DNA from: an uncultured Paracoccaceae bacterium
GTDB lineage: Bacteria; Pseudomonadota; Alphaproteobacteria; Rhodobacterales; Rhodobacteraceae
Direction of reading: 5' to 3'
NCBI GenBank assembly: GCA_947493145.1
Contig: CANLPZ010000001.1
Span: forward strand, 1,392,501-1,456,500
DNA: 64,000 nucleotides
Made by a program: the position numbers and the translations under genes. How positions within the stretch are numbered: position 1 is the stretch's first letter; every line of letters begins with the position of its first letter. The notes beneath the pieces are model-generated. The model was given only the letters and a program-made list of their open reading frames with translations. It did no database searches and was not told where the DNA came from. Below are positions 51,517-61,000 of this stretch, piece by piece.

Positions 51517-52913
51517 GCTGTTACGTCTCCGTCTTTGTTCACCCATCTTAGCAAAACCAGACCCAAACCAAACAAAACGATTACGGGAATGAACCCCAAT
51601 TGGGTGGATTTTGTTATCGTTGTGAAAAGCGTGATCAAAGCAGGTGCCAAGAATGCTGTGGCTTTTCCCGACAGCGCAAACAGGCCAAATGCTTCGGTCT
51701 CGCGGCCGGGTTCGGCATGGTAAACCATCAAACTTCGAGAGGCAGAATACAAAGCGCCACCTGCACCACCGATGACGATACCACAGACGGAAAAAATGGC
51801 ATCAGCAATGGAATACGCGCCCAGCATCGGCAAACTAAACGCAGGTGTTTGTGTCAACTGAACACCATACAAGGTTGTCTTGTCTAAGCCGATGGCGACG
51901 AAGCAGACGCCAACCAACAGCAAAATTGCGACTATAATGACTGGCTTTGGACCAAATCGACGGTCGCAAAGCCCCGCGATATAGGTAAAGATTGCGGCGG
52001 CAATCGCGGCGACGATTCCGAATACACCCACTTTGGTGACCGGCCATTCCAGTACCAATGCCGCATAGAACCCGCCAAACGCATATAGCGCATTTAAAGC
52101 GTCACGATAAAACATACCCCCAAGCAAAAAAGCCCCTAGGCTGCGACGGTTTCTCAGGGATTTAATCGTGTTCCAAAGATCCATTATGACTTTACCGAAG
52201 CTTGGCGCCGATTTGCGTTCTGTTTTTTCGTCACGCACCCATAAAAAGAAGGGGATCATGGCAAAAATAAACCAAATTGCAATAAATGGACCGACAGAGC
52301 GGGTACCTTCGCGAGCTGATCCATCCAGCCCCAATGCAGGCGTAAGCCCCACAAGGGTTTTACCTGTCTCGTCTTCTGCAAAAAATATGAGCGTTGCAAA
52401 TAATCCAATCACGCCGCCCCAATACCCAAAAGCAAGTGCAGAGCCTGAAATTTTTCCAACTTCGTCATTGTTTCCAAGCGAGGGCAAAATCGCATTTGCG
52501 AAATTCAATGCAAGTTCGGCGGCAATAAAACCAACAAAAAACAAAATAAGGACGACATGCAGGTTGGTGCCATCAGGGTACAGAAACCAGATCGACCAAA
52601 CCCCAATCACGTAAATGACTGAGAACAGAACCATCCAAGGGATTTTGCGCCCAGAATTGTCGGCAAAAGCCCCCAAAACAGGTGCAGTAAACGCGATAAA
52701 AAGACCTGCAAGCGTTTGGCCCAGTCCCCAAAGGCTTTGAGAATTAGCTTTTGCGACGTTGTCTTCAAACCCGATGCCAAGAAAATATTGATATGCAACC
52801 GCTGCAAAATAGGGGCCAAAAATGAAAGTTAACCCAAGTGTATGAATCGGCTGTGTTGCAAAATCGAACGCCATCCAGCCCCAAATGCGTTTCTTTTTTG
52901 ATATTGCTGCCAT
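51513..52913 (-). CDS. MFS transporter, UMF1/Atg22-like family
   Basis: 466 residues with about twelve hydrophobic segments. KKRIWGWMAFDFATQPIHTLGLTFIFGPYFA at the N-terminus and SSGRKIP-like ADNSGRKIPWMVLFSVIYVIGVW are typical of the UMF1 branch (COG2270), whose eukaryotic members export amino acids from vacuoles. Substrate here unknown. The ATG 52913 has GGGGAG four bases upstream. mepA and the phytase-like gene follow with overlaps, so this is a three-gene operon. Confidence 0.88.
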   Translation of the reverse strand: MAAISKKKRIWGWMAFDFATQPIHTLGLTFIFGPYFAAVAYQYFLGIGFEDNVAKANSQSLWGLGQTLAGLFIAFTAPVLGAFADNSGRKIPWMVLFSVIYVIGVWSIWFLYPDGTNLHVVLILFFVGFIAAELALNFANAILPSLGNNDEVGKISGSALAFGYWGGVIGLFATLIFFAEDETGKTLVGLTPALGLDGSAREGTRSVGPFIAIWFIFAMIPFFLWVRDEKTERKSAPSFGKVIMDLWNTIKSLRNRRSLGAFLLGGMFYRDALNALYAFGGFYAALVLEWPVTKVGVFGIVAAIAAAIFTYIAGLCDRRFGPKPVIIVAILLLVGVCFVAIGLDKTTLYGVQLTQTPAFSLPMLGAYSIADAIFSVCGIVIGGAGGALYSASRSLMVYHAEPGRETEAFGLFALSGKATAFLAPALITLFTTITKSTQLGFIPVIVLFGLGLVLLRWVNKDGDVTA

Positions 52914-52973
52914 TACGCTCCCCTTCATTCAACACGATTAAGACAGCGAAATCGCAGTAGGGCAAGGACAGCT

Positions 52974-53525
52974 TTAGTTTTGATTAAGTTTCGGTGGCAT
53001 TGGTGGCCATGGGCGCGTTGCGTCTGCGTCGATCCAATGTTTGATCCAGTCTGGCACGGTTGGGGTCAAATTGTTAAGACCGACAGCTTCGCGGACACGT
53101 GATGTTGGGACGATACCATTTTTGTCAGTCACAGCGGATCGATACAAAACGTGGTTGGCGCATTCGCCGTTTTTTTTCCACATACTTTGTTCAAGATACA
53201 TAAATTTGTCATCGAAACACACAAGCCGGCTGCGAATTTCAATTTTTTCGAACATACGCACGCGTCGACGATACCGAACAGAACACCCAGCCATCGTTAA
53301 CCCCCATTCATTGTCGCGCAGCGCGGATAACAAACCAGCCTTACGTGCCAAAGGAATACGTGCCATATCGTACAGGGTTAGTGTTCGACCGTTATTGAGT
53401 TCCATCCACAAATCAATATCCCACGGCAGGCAATAGTGGTGTGAAATATGTGTATCGGTTGGTGCAATTTGCGTATCTTTGCGATGTTTGAACATCTGCC
53501 ACGCTAGTCGAATGAATGGGTACAT
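52974..53525 (-). CDS. Acyl-CoA thioesterase (4HBT-like hot-dog fold)
   Basis: 183 residues; a hot-dog domain of the type seen in Rhodobacterales next to membrane-lipid or acyl genes. Visible: HISHHYCLPWDIDLWMELNNGRTLTLYDMARIPLARKAGLL (with D-x-x-x-x-x-E-x-x-N-G-R as active-site region), VRYRRRVRMFEKIEIRSRLVCFDDKFMYLEQSMWKKNGECANHVLYRSAV. It probably hydrolyses acyl-CoA. ATG at 53525 is chosen from AAAGGA six bases upstream. Divergent from yggT, with a palindrome between. Confidence 0.82.
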   Translation of the reverse strand: MYPFIRLAWQMFKHRKDTQIAPTDTHISHHYCLPWDIDLWMELNNGRTLTLYDMARIPLARKAGLLSALRDNEWGLTMAGCSVRYRRRVRMFEKIEIRSRLVCFDDKFMYLEQSMWKKNGECANHVLYRSAVTDKNGIVPTSRVREAVGLNNLTPTVPDWIKHWIDADATRPWPPMPPKLNQN

Positions 53526-53558
53526 GGGCATTCCTTTCAACCGCAAGTCGTATTTGAA

Positions 53559-53574
53559 TTGACGCTGACGTCAA
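53559..53574. promoter_or_regulatory. Candidate operator palindrome between thioesterase and yggT
   Basis: TTGACG (53559-53564) and CGTCAA (53569-53574) are exact inverted arms separated by CTGA. It lies 34 bases upstream of the thioesterase start and 82 before yggT. It resembles operators of acyl-CoA/branched-chain catabolism repressors of the LiuR type as I recall them, which would suit a thioesterase gene. One copy only. Confidence 0.4.
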
Positions 53575-53655
53575 TGCCGACCTCGCGGCAAGGAATGACT
53601 TGCGTCAACGGGTCGCGAAGACTACCTCTTGGATCAACGATGAAAGGATACAACA

Positions 53656-53943
53656 ATGATGGCAATTTACGGACCGCTACAATTAATTTTGAGCGTCGTG
53701 TTCACAGTGATGATCATCCATATCATCATGAGCTGGTTGATTAGCTTTCAGGTAATCAATCCGTATCAACCGTTCGTAAATTCCTTGTGGACTGGGTTGA
53801 ACCGGTTGTTAGAGCCGATTTACACCCCGATCCGTCGTATTTTGCCAGACACGCGCCCATTAGATCTTGCGCCGTTGGTTGCATTCATCATTCTCATTTC
53901 TTTGCGGGATTATATCCTGCCGGTTATTTTTGGCTTCGGTTAA
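53656..53943 (+). CDS. YggT family membrane protein
   Basis: 95 residues with two hydrophobic segments (about 5-30 and 68-92) around the signature SWLISFQVINPYQPFVNSLWTGLNRLLEPIYTPIRRILPDTRPLDLAPLVAFIIL, the CCB3/YggT motif. Members take part in osmotic stress and cell-envelope or cytochrome-complex assembly; exact role unclear. AAAGGA precedes the ATG by seven bases. recQ follows 75 bases later. Confidence 0.92.
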   Translation: MMAIYGPLQLILSVVFTVMIIHIIMSWLISFQVINPYQPFVNSLWTGLNRLLEPIYTPIRRILPDTRPLDLAPLVAFIILISLRDYILPVIFGFG

Positions 53944-54018
53944 CACTTGTTCACAGATTCTTAGTGTGAAATTGTTCCCCTAAAGAGCAGTTTAACGAAG
54001 TTCGGCAGGTTTCTAAGC

Positions 54019-56058
54019 ATGGCAAACGCAGGCACGTTGTTGCGGGACGTTTTTGGATTCGATGCATTTCGATCCGGCCAAGAGGAAATCGTAAATGCCG
54101 TTGTCGAGGGTCAAAACACCTTGGCCATTATGCCCACTGGCGGTGGGAAATCCCTGTGTTTTCAATTGCCAGCTTTGGTTCGTGAGGGTGTTACGGTCGT
54201 CATATCACCATTGATTGCGTTGATGCGGGATCAAGTGCGTGGTCTGACCGAAGCCGGCGTCGCTGCGGGCGCGTTGACATCCGGAAATACGGAAGAAGAA
54301 ACAAACGCCGTTTGGCAAGCCCTCGAAGATCGCAGTCTCAAGTTGTTGTACATGGCGCCGGAACGTTTATCGGCGGGCGGTACACTTAACATGCTGCGTC
54401 GCATTGGTGTCGGTTTAATCGCGGTCGACGAGGCACATTGTGTGTCTCAATGGGGACATGATTTTCGACCTGACTATTTGCGTATCGGAGAATTGCGCCA
54501 ATCTTTGAACGTTCCTCTTGCAGCGTTCACAGCGACTGCCGACGAAGAAACGCGCGATGAAATCGTTGAAAAGCTGTTTGGTGGTGTTAACCCTTCTACC
54601 TTTTTGCGCGGGTTTGATCGTCCCAATATCCACCTCGCATTTGCTGCAAAAGACAGTCCAAGACGGCAAATTTTAGACTTTGCTGCTGCGCGAAAGGGTC
54701 AGTCTGGGATCGTATATTGCGGGACGCGAAACAAAACCGAAACCTTAGCAAAAGCGTTGTCGGAGGCGGGTCATCTCGCGTGTCATTACCATGGCGGCAT
54801 GGACCCCGAGGAACGACGCGTCATCGAAGGTCGATTTAAACAAGAAGACGGATTGATCGTTGTTGCAACAATCGCGTTTGGCATGGGCGTCGATAAACCA
54901 GATATTCGTTGGGTTGCGCATGCTGATCTGCCGAAATCTATCGAAGCCTATTACCAAGAGATCGGACGTGCAGGTCGTGACGGTGGACCGGCAGAGACAT
55001 TAACGCTTTTCGGTGCTGACGATATCCGATTTCGTCGCACACAAATTGACGAAGGATTAGCCCCACCCGAAAGACGCATGGCAGATCACGCAAGGCTGAA
55101 CGCGCTACTTGGGCTTGCTGAGGCATTGAAATGTCGCCGCGAAAATTTGTTGGGATACTTTGGTGAATCGGACGTAACCTGCGGTCATTGTGATTTGTGT
55201 GATACGCCCCCGGACGTTTTTGATGGAACCACAGCGGTGCGCAAAGCGTTGTCAGCGATTTTAAGGACGGGTGAATATTTTGGGTCCGGCCATTTGATTG
55301 ACATTTTGCGGGGTACCGAAACCGAAAAAGTTCTTGCGCGTGGTCATCAGGAGCTTCCCACATTTGGAGTTGGCAAAGAATATGACAAACGCCAATGGCA
55401 GGCCGTTTTCCGGCAAATGATGGGTCATGATTTGGTGCGTCCCGATCGAGAACGATACGGAGCGCTTCGTATGACGGAAGCTGCGCGTCCGATCCTGCGT
55501 GATGAAGCCAAAATCGAACTTCGGAGAGACAGCATCGCGCGTGTGGCTTCTACACGGCCTGCGGCAAAAGCCATGGTTCGAGATGAAGACGCACCTTTGT
55601 TGTCCGCACTCAAGGCCAAGCGACGTGCACTCGCAGAAGCAGCCCGCGTTCCGCCATATATAATCTTTAACGACCGGACGTTGATCGAGATTGCGGAAAC
55701 ACGCCCTACGAATTTGGACCAATTCGCGCAAATCAATGGGGTTGGCGCAAAGAAATTGGAGCGATACGGTGACGCATTTTTGGAAGTCATAGCAGGCGAA
55801 GCCGAACATTTGCATCCGTCGCGCAGAAAACTTGCATCGACTGGCGACGGTGCCGTTTATGACATGTTACTCGAAGTTCAGGCCGATCTGTGTCGTGGAA
55901 TCAATGGTGCCGACAAACCTATGTCATGTTCCGCGGCTTTGTTGGCTAAAGTTGCGCGGCAAAAACCAACTGACGAAGTTGGAATGACGCGCATTTTGGG
56001 CGACAAAAAAAATGAACGTTTCGGACGCGCATTTTTGGATGTGTTGGCGAAAGCTTGA
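54019..56058 (+). CDS. recQ: ATP-dependent DNA helicase RecQ
   Basis: 3'-5' helicase of recombination and replication repair, 679 residues. FRSGQEEIVNAVVEGQNTLAIMPTGGGKSLCFQLPA (motifs 0 and I), VDEAHCVSQWGHDFRPDYLRI (motif II and the aromatic-rich loop), TATADEETRDEI (III), IAFGMGVDKPDIRWVAHADLPKSIEAYYQEIGRAGRDGGPAE (V-VI). The zinc cysteines are in KCRRENLLGYFGESDVTCGHCDLCD; RQC and HRDC domains follow (HRDC about 525-600). A second HRDC-like segment (about 600-678) is visible at the C-terminus. Confidence 0.96.
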   Translation: MANAGTLLRDVFGFDAFRSGQEEIVNAVVEGQNTLAIMPTGGGKSLCFQLPALVREGVTVVISPLIALMRDQVRGLTEAGVAAGALTSGNTEEETNAVWQALEDRSLKLLYMAPERLSAGGTLNMLRRIGVGLIAVDEAHCVSQWGHDFRPDYLRIGELRQSLNVPLAAFTATADEETRDEIVEKLFGGVNPSTFLRGFDRPNIHLAFAAKDSPRRQILDFAAARKGQSGIVYCGTRNKTETLAKALSEAGHLACHYHGGMDPEERRVIEGRFKQEDGLIVVATIAFGMGVDKPDIRWVAHADLPKSIEAYYQEIGRAGRDGGPAETLTLFGADDIRFRRTQIDEGLAPPERRMADHARLNALLGLAEALKCRRENLLGYFGESDVTCGHCDLCDTPPDVFDGTTAVRKALSAILRTGEYFGSGHLIDILRGTETEKVLARGHQELPTFGVGKEYDKRQWQAVFRQMMGHDLVRPDRERYGALRMTEAARPILRDEAKIELRRDSIARVASTRPAAKAMVRDEDAPLLSALKAKRRALAEAARVPPYIIFNDRTLIEIAETRPTNLDQFAQINGVGAKKLERYGDAFLEVIAGEAEHLHPSRRKLASTGDGAVYDMLLEVQADLCRGINGADKPMSCSAALLAKVARQKPTDEVGMTRILGDKKNERFGRAFLDVLAKA

Positions 56059-56112
56059 GACCTGAAAAATCTCAGCTAAATATGAGGCAACGAACCGCGC
56101 AAAGGAAATTAC

Positions 56113-56886
56113 ATGCTTGTTGTTGTATCGCCCGCAAAGTCCCTGAATTGGGAAGAACAACCCAGTGTCGAAACGACTGAGCCAGCGTTTAAGGCCGACG
56201 CATTGCGTTTGGCGAAAACGTTACGCGGGTTAACTTTGGGTGAACTGAAAAAGTTAATGAGCATTTCGGATGATCTCGCCCGCTTGAACCGTGATCGGTT
56301 CAAGGCGTTTCAAGCAGAACCAGATAGCGAAATAACACGACCGGCTGCGTTGGCGTTTAATGGTGATACGTATCAAGGTTTTGAGGCGGCGACTTTGAGC
56401 GAGGATGCGATGCGTTGGGCCCAAGATCATATGCGAATTTTGTCTGGTCTATATGGCGCATTGCGACCCTTAGATGCGATCCAAGCGTACCGATTGGAAA
56501 TGGGCAGCCGGTTGAAAACACGCCGTGGCAAAACGCTGTACGATTATTGGGGCGATACGATTGCCAAAAGCCTAAATACGCAGGCCAAAGCTGTTGAAAC
56601 AGATAAATTGGTGAACTGTGCAAGTCAGGAATACTTCGGGGCTGCTGATACCAAAGCCTTGAAGTTGAACGTAATCACACCCGTCTTTTTGGAGGAAAAA
56701 GGTGGAACATCGAAGACAGTCAGCTTTTTTGCAAAACGCGCACGCGGTGCGATGGCGCGGTTCATTGTTGAAAATCGCATAACGGATATCGATGATTTGA
56801 AACAGTTTAACAGTGGCGGGTACGAATTTATCGCGGATCAATCGAGCGAAGAAAGTTATGTCTTTTCGCGCCCATATCCAAACTAA
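56113..56886 (+). CDS. yaaA: Peroxide stress protein YaaA (DUF328)
   Basis: 257 residues, UPF0246. It limits free iron and DNA damage during peroxide stress in E. coli; the fold binds DNA. MLVVVSPAKSLNWE, ARLNRDRFKAF, PAALAFNGDTYQGFEA, HMRILSGLYGALRPLDAIQAYRLEMGSRLKTRRGKTLYDYWGDTIA, NCASQEYFGA and FNSGGYEFIADQSSEESYVFSRP cover the whole family pattern. Follows recQ by 54 bases and converges with the histidine kinase gene (one base between stops). Confidence 0.96.
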   Translation: MLVVVSPAKSLNWEEQPSVETTEPAFKADALRLAKTLRGLTLGELKKLMSISDDLARLNRDRFKAFQAEPDSEITRPAALAFNGDTYQGFEAATLSEDAMRWAQDHMRILSGLYGALRPLDAIQAYRLEMGSRLKTRRGKTLYDYWGDTIAKSLNTQAKAVETDKLVNCASQEYFGAADTKALKLNVITPVFLEEKGGTSKTVSFFAKRARGAMARFIVENRITDIDDLKQFNSGGYEFIADQSSEESYVFSRPYPN

Positions 56887-56887
56887 T

Positions 56888-58894
56888 TTACTTGTCTGAC
56901 GCCGGGGCCAATTCGTTGATTTTGGCTTCGACCTCGGCTTTGCGAATTGGTTTAGTTAGATAATCATCCAACCCAGCAGCAAGAATTTCTTTGCGGTCAC
57001 CATCCATTGCGTGCGCTGTCATGGCACAAACTGGTGTATGTTTGGATTGTTTAGACTCTAATTTTCGAATTTCGCGTGTTGCTTGTTTTCCGTCCATTAT
57101 GGGCATCGAAATGTCCATAAAAACAAGATCGGGTTCAAATTTTTGGAACAGCTCTACGGCTTCTTTGCCATCCTTTGCGAATTCTAACGTGTACCCTAAG
57201 TTCTGGGTCATCTTTTCAAAAACCAACCGGTTAGTTTTGTTGTCATCTGCATAGAGCACCTTGAGCTTCTTGTTGGACTGTACTGCAGGTGAACTGGCTG
57301 TTTTTTGAACAGTTGAAATTGTAGAATCCGAAAAGGCATGGTTGGATTTTTCCAGAGCGCGAAAAATTTCCCGCCTTGAAATAGGTTTTTGAAGTACATC
57401 AATGAACAAGTCATCCACTGTAGAAGACAATTCGTTTTTTGGGCTGGACGTCATCAATATTTTAGGAATTTTGCAGCCTTTTGATTTTAATTCAGCGGCG
57501 AAATCGACGCCCGATTTTCCAGGCATCATGAAGTCGGTCAAAACCAGATCTATCGATGTTCCATCAGATGTAATTTTTGATAATGCTTCATCGGCGGATG
57601 AACACAGAACAGTTTCGATTTGCAATGCCTGAAGCTGTTTTGTCAAAATGTTTCGATTTACACCAAGATCGTCGATAACCAATACTTTAGATATCGACGC
57701 CGGCTTTTTAATTTCCTCGTTCAATTCGTGGTTCGTTTTGGGCATCGGTATGCTGAATCCGAAACATGACCCATGGTTCACTTCGCTTTCGAGCCAAATT
57801 GTTCCACCCATCATCTGAATCAGGCGTTTCGAAATTGAAAGCCCAAGACCAGTACCTTTGATTTTACGGTGCTCAGTGTCCTCGACTTGTTGAAACTCTC
57901 CGAACACTCCGGCTTGTTGATCTTTGGGTATTCCTAATCCTGTGTCTTCGACGGTGATATGGATATCGTAGTCGCCTGTTTCTGGTTGGTATCCTGTGAC
58001 ACGAACCAATATGTGCCCCTTTGGCGTAAACTTGATTGCGTTCCCAATTAGGTTCGTCAAAATTTGACGCAACCGGCCCGCGTCGCCAAGAAAATGTACA
58101 GGAAGGAACATGTCGTAGTCGATGTAAAGGTCGAGCCCTTTTTCAACAGCGATAGGCTGAAGAAGCGTCGCGACTTCGTGCACGCTCCGTTCAAGATCAA
58201 AAGGTTCTGGCGTTAAAGTTAACTTATTGGCCTCTATTTTTGAATAATCGAGCACATCGTTGATGATTACCAACAAAGCCTCACCAGAACTTTTTATTGT
58301 CTCCACATACAACCGCTGTTCATCGCTGAGTTCCGTTTCGGTTAATAAATCCGCCATCCCGACAACGCCGTTCATAGGCGTTCGAATTTCATGGCTCATA
58401 TTCGCCAAAAAGGTTGATTTGGATTTGTTCGCGTCTTCCGCTTTTTGCTTTGCTGCTTCTAGCTGAAATTGTGTGTTAATTTGATCGGATACATCAAAGA
58501 CCAACGATACGGTTTCACCAGTGGTCGTGCGCCGGTCCACCATTTTTACGTAACGATCATTCGAAAATTTGAATGTGAACGGATATGGACGCTCCATCGC
58601 CCAACGAGATAAAATTCGATCGGACCAGTCCTTGTGAGATTCACCTTGGGTGTCGACAATTCGATTAGACAATAAGATGTCTATCATTTCGGGATACGAC
58701 GACCCGATTAAGCTGTCATGATATGTTCTAAACGGCTCTAAAAAGGCTCTATTGGCCCTAGTTAGAATATGATTTTCATCAAAAATCGCAAAGCCGGCGC
58801 TAAAGAGTTGGATACTGTCCCAAAGCGTGTCGTTTATGTTCGTCTGCGGTTTTTCCCAATCAGACAAACGTAAATGTTTGAAAATGGAAGTCAT
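56888..58894 (-). CDS. Cytosolic PAS hybrid histidine kinase with two receiver domains
   Basis: 668 residues without membrane segments. Divergent PAS-like domain (about 25-140, FSAGFAIFDENHILTRANRAFLEPF), linker coil, HisKA with FLANMSHEIRTPMNGVVGM (His168), HATPase with NLIGNAIKFTP, DTGLGIPKDQ and GTGLGLSISKRLIQMMGG, then receiver 1 (KVLVIDDLGVNR ... VLTDFMMPGKSG) and receiver 2 (KVLYADDNKTNR ... VFMDISMPIMDGKQATREI). Both receivers keep their acidic pocket and phospho-Asp. No output or partner regulator lies beside it. ATG 58894 has AGGG five bases upstream; a GTG at 58900 is also in frame. Confidence 0.92.
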   Translation of the reverse strand: MTSIFKHLRLSDWEKPQTNINDTLWDSIQLFSAGFAIFDENHILTRANRAFLEPFRTYHDSLIGSSYPEMIDILLSNRIVDTQGESHKDWSDRILSRWAMERPYPFTFKFSNDRYVKMVDRRTTTGETVSLVFDVSDQINTQFQLEAAKQKAEDANKSKSTFLANMSHEIRTPMNGVVGMADLLTETELSDEQRLYVETIKSSGEALLVIINDVLDYSKIEANKLTLTPEPFDLERSVHEVATLLQPIAVEKGLDLYIDYDMFLPVHFLGDAGRLRQILTNLIGNAIKFTPKGHILVRVTGYQPETGDYDIHITVEDTGLGIPKDQQAGVFGEFQQVEDTEHRKIKGTGLGLSISKRLIQMMGGTIWLESEVNHGSCFGFSIPMPKTNHELNEEIKKPASISKVLVIDDLGVNRNILTKQLQALQIETVLCSSADEALSKITSDGTSIDLVLTDFMMPGKSGVDFAAELKSKGCKIPKILMTSSPKNELSSTVDDLFIDVLQKPISRREIFRALEKSNHAFSDSTISTVQKTASSPAVQSNKKLKVLYADDNKTNRLVFEKMTQNLGYTLEFAKDGKEAVELFQKFEPDLVFMDISMPIMDGKQATREIRKLESKQSKHTPVCAMTAHAMDGDRKEILAAGLDDYLTKPIRKAEVEAKINELAPASDK

Positions 58895-59004
58895 CGTCAC
58901 CCTAATCCCGATTGAAATTTGGGTCGATCATTAGCGTGGACGAAGTGAACAGCATGTTAATCGAGGCACCTAAAATGCCTCGAATTCATTTTTGTTTTTA
59001 TTGA

Positions 59005-60180
59005 TCAGAGGCGTTCGATCGCCAAAGCAATCCCTTGACCGCCACCGATACACATCGTGATCAAGGCGGTTTTGCTTTGTGTGCGTTCCAATTCGTACAT
59101 TGCCTTTACGGTAATAATAGCGCCAGTGGCCCCGACTGGGTGCCCAAGAGCGATTGCGCCGCCGTTTGGATTAACTTTTTCCGAATCCAATCCAAGACCA
59201 GAGTTCACGGCCAAAGCCTGTGATGCAAATGCCTCGTTGCTTTCTATGACATCAAAATCGTTGACCGCTAAGCCCGTGCGCTGCATCAGGTTTTCCACCG
59301 CTGGGATCGGACCGATGCCCATTACCTCTGGACGCACGCCTGCATGGGCATATCCTAAGATACGGAACTTCGGGGTCAGACCCGCGGCGTCGGCTGCTTC
59401 GGCACGTGCCAACACAATTGATGCGGCCCCATCGTTTAGCCCAGACGCGTTTCCGGCTGTAACCGTCCCATCCTTTTTGAATACCGTGCGCAAACCACTG
59501 AGCGATTCCGTCGTGGTTGGTGTCGGGTGTTCATCTCGGTCAAAGACGGTAATGCCCTTTCGAGATTTAATCTCTACCGGAACGATTTGATCATCAAAAT
59601 ACCCTGCGTCGATAGCCGCTGCAGCGCGTTCTTGGCTAGCAACAGCAAATGCATCTTGGTCTGCACGCGATATACCATTTTCTGCGGCAACATTTTCCGC
59701 CGTGACTCCCATGTGCCCTGTTCCAAACGGGCAGTTCAAGGCGCCGAGCATCATATCGGTCGCGCCGACATCCCCCATTTTTTGACCCCAACGCGCAGCG
59801 GGTAGGATATAGGGAGATCGGCTCATACTCTCCGCACCACCAGCCAAACCGAAATCAGCATCACCAAGCGATAACGATTGAAAAACCGATACGATGGCTT
59901 GCAGCCCAGACCCGCACAATCGGTTTACATTCATAGCGGGGGTTTCTTTTGGAATACCCGCATCCATAGCCGCGACACGGCTTAGATACATGTCACGTGG
60001 TTCGGTATTGATAACATGGCCGTAGGCAACATTCCCAATTTGTTCAGGTGAAACGCCGGCACGATCCATGGCGGCCCTTGCTGTCGTGGATGCCAAATCA
60101 ATTGGTGCGACCGTCGCCAATGATTTACCAAAGCTACCAATCGCAGTGCGTGCACCGCCCAAAATCACAATATCCGACAT
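59005..60180 (-). CDS. Acetyl-CoA acetyltransferase (thiolase)
   Basis: 391 residues; condenses two acetyl-CoA or cleaves acetoacetyl-CoA (PHA synthesis or ketone/fatty-acid use). Nucleophilic Cys in MNVNRLCGSGLQAIVS (about Cys89), His in ALGHPVGATGAI (about 347), and acid/base Cys in ALITMCIGGGQGIALAIERL (about 377). ESNEAFASQALAV is also typical. Monocistronic and divergent from the ABC genes. phaB and phaC are not present, so I leave phaA/atoB open. Confidence 0.94.
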   Translation of the reverse strand: MSDIVILGGARTAIGSFGKSLATVAPIDLASTTARAAMDRAGVSPEQIGNVAYGHVINTEPRDMYLSRVAAMDAGIPKETPAMNVNRLCGSGLQAIVSVFQSLSLGDADFGLAGGAESMSRSPYILPAARWGQKMGDVGATDMMLGALNCPFGTGHMGVTAENVAAENGISRADQDAFAVASQERAAAAIDAGYFDDQIVPVEIKSRKGITVFDRDEHPTPTTTESLSGLRTVFKKDGTVTAGNASGLNDGAASIVLARAEAADAAGLTPKFRILGYAHAGVRPEVMGIGPIPAVENLMQRTGLAVNDFDVIESNEAFASQALAVNSGLGLDSEKVNPNGGAIALGHPVGATGAIITVKAMYELERTQSKTALITMCIGGGQGIALAIERL

Positions 60181-60285
60181 AGTTTTTTACTCCGTTCCCA
60201 GTTGCGCCAATGGTGTCTGAATTTTGCTGCGGGTGCATCAATTACGTGTCGTCATGTTTTAACTTGTGGAAAAGTGACGCAGCAA

Positions 60286-60314
60286 TTGGACGGTGCTGGA
60301 ATGAAAAATATATT
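60286..60314 (+). promoter_or_regulatory. Candidate sigma-70 promoter of the ABC/AttH operon
   Basis: TTGGAC (60286-60291) and TATATT (60309-60314) are separated by 17 bases, 30 bases before the ATPase gene. The only good match in the 163-base gap between the divergent thiolase and ABC genes. Confidence 0.5.
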
Positions 60315-60343
60315 TACTTAAAGTGTCAAAAAACGGGTGATCC

Positions 60344-61000
60344 ATGTTATTGATAGTCGATAAATTACACAAAACTTATGGCACAAACGAAGGTCATCTT
60401 GAGATTTTGCAAGACGTTTCTTTTGAGTTAGCTGAAGGCGAAACCTTGGCGCTGACAGGTGACAGTGGCAGCGGTAAAAGTACATTGCTTCATTTGATCG
60501 GTGGTTTGGATGAGATCACGCGTGGATCTGTCAAAATTAACAACTGTAACGTTGCTGAAATGAACGATGTTGAACGTGCTGACTTGCGCCGCCGTGACGT
60601 TGGAGTGGTGTTTCAGCAGTTCAACTTGATCCCCAGTTTAAGCGTCGCAGACAATATCGCCTTTCATGCGAAACTGGCAGACAGATTTGACAAGGTGTGG
60701 ATCGATCATCTTGTCTCTTCGTTGGGATTGATTGATCAGGTTGCCAAATTCCCTGAACAGCTTTCGGGTGGGCAACAACAACGCGTTGCGATTGCGCGGA
60801 CGTTAGCGGCGCGACCGGCCGTAATTTTGGCAGACGAACCCACTGGTAACCTTGACTATAAAAGTGCTGACATCGTGATGAATTTGTTTTTGACGTTGGT
60901 CCAAGAGTCTAAAACTGCGCTTTTATTGGTCACGCATTCCGAACGAATAGCAAGCCGATTGTCACGAAGGTTGCATTTGTCGAAGGGAAAACTTGCCTGA
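60344..61000 (+). CDS. ABC transporter ATP-binding protein (LolD/MacB type)
   Basis: 218-residue ATPase of the type driving FtsX-like permeases. Walker [19 protein letters not shown]-loop [16 protein letters not shown], signature [20 protein letters not shown], Walker [14 protein letters not shown]-loop [11 protein letters not shown]. It opens an operon with the 799-residue permease and an AttH-like secreted protein, with the permease ATG overlapping its stop (TGATG). Confidence 0.94.
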   Translation: MLLIVDKLHKTYGTNEGHLEILQDVSFELAEGETLALTGDSGSGKSTLLHLIGGLDEITRGSVKINNCNVAEMNDVERADLRRRDVGVVFQQFNLIPSLSVADNIAFHAKLADRFDKVWIDHLVSSLGLIDQVAKFPEQLSGGQQQRVAIARTLAARPAVILADEPTGNLDYKSADIVMNLFLTLVQESKTALLLVTHSERIASRLSRRLHLSKGKLA

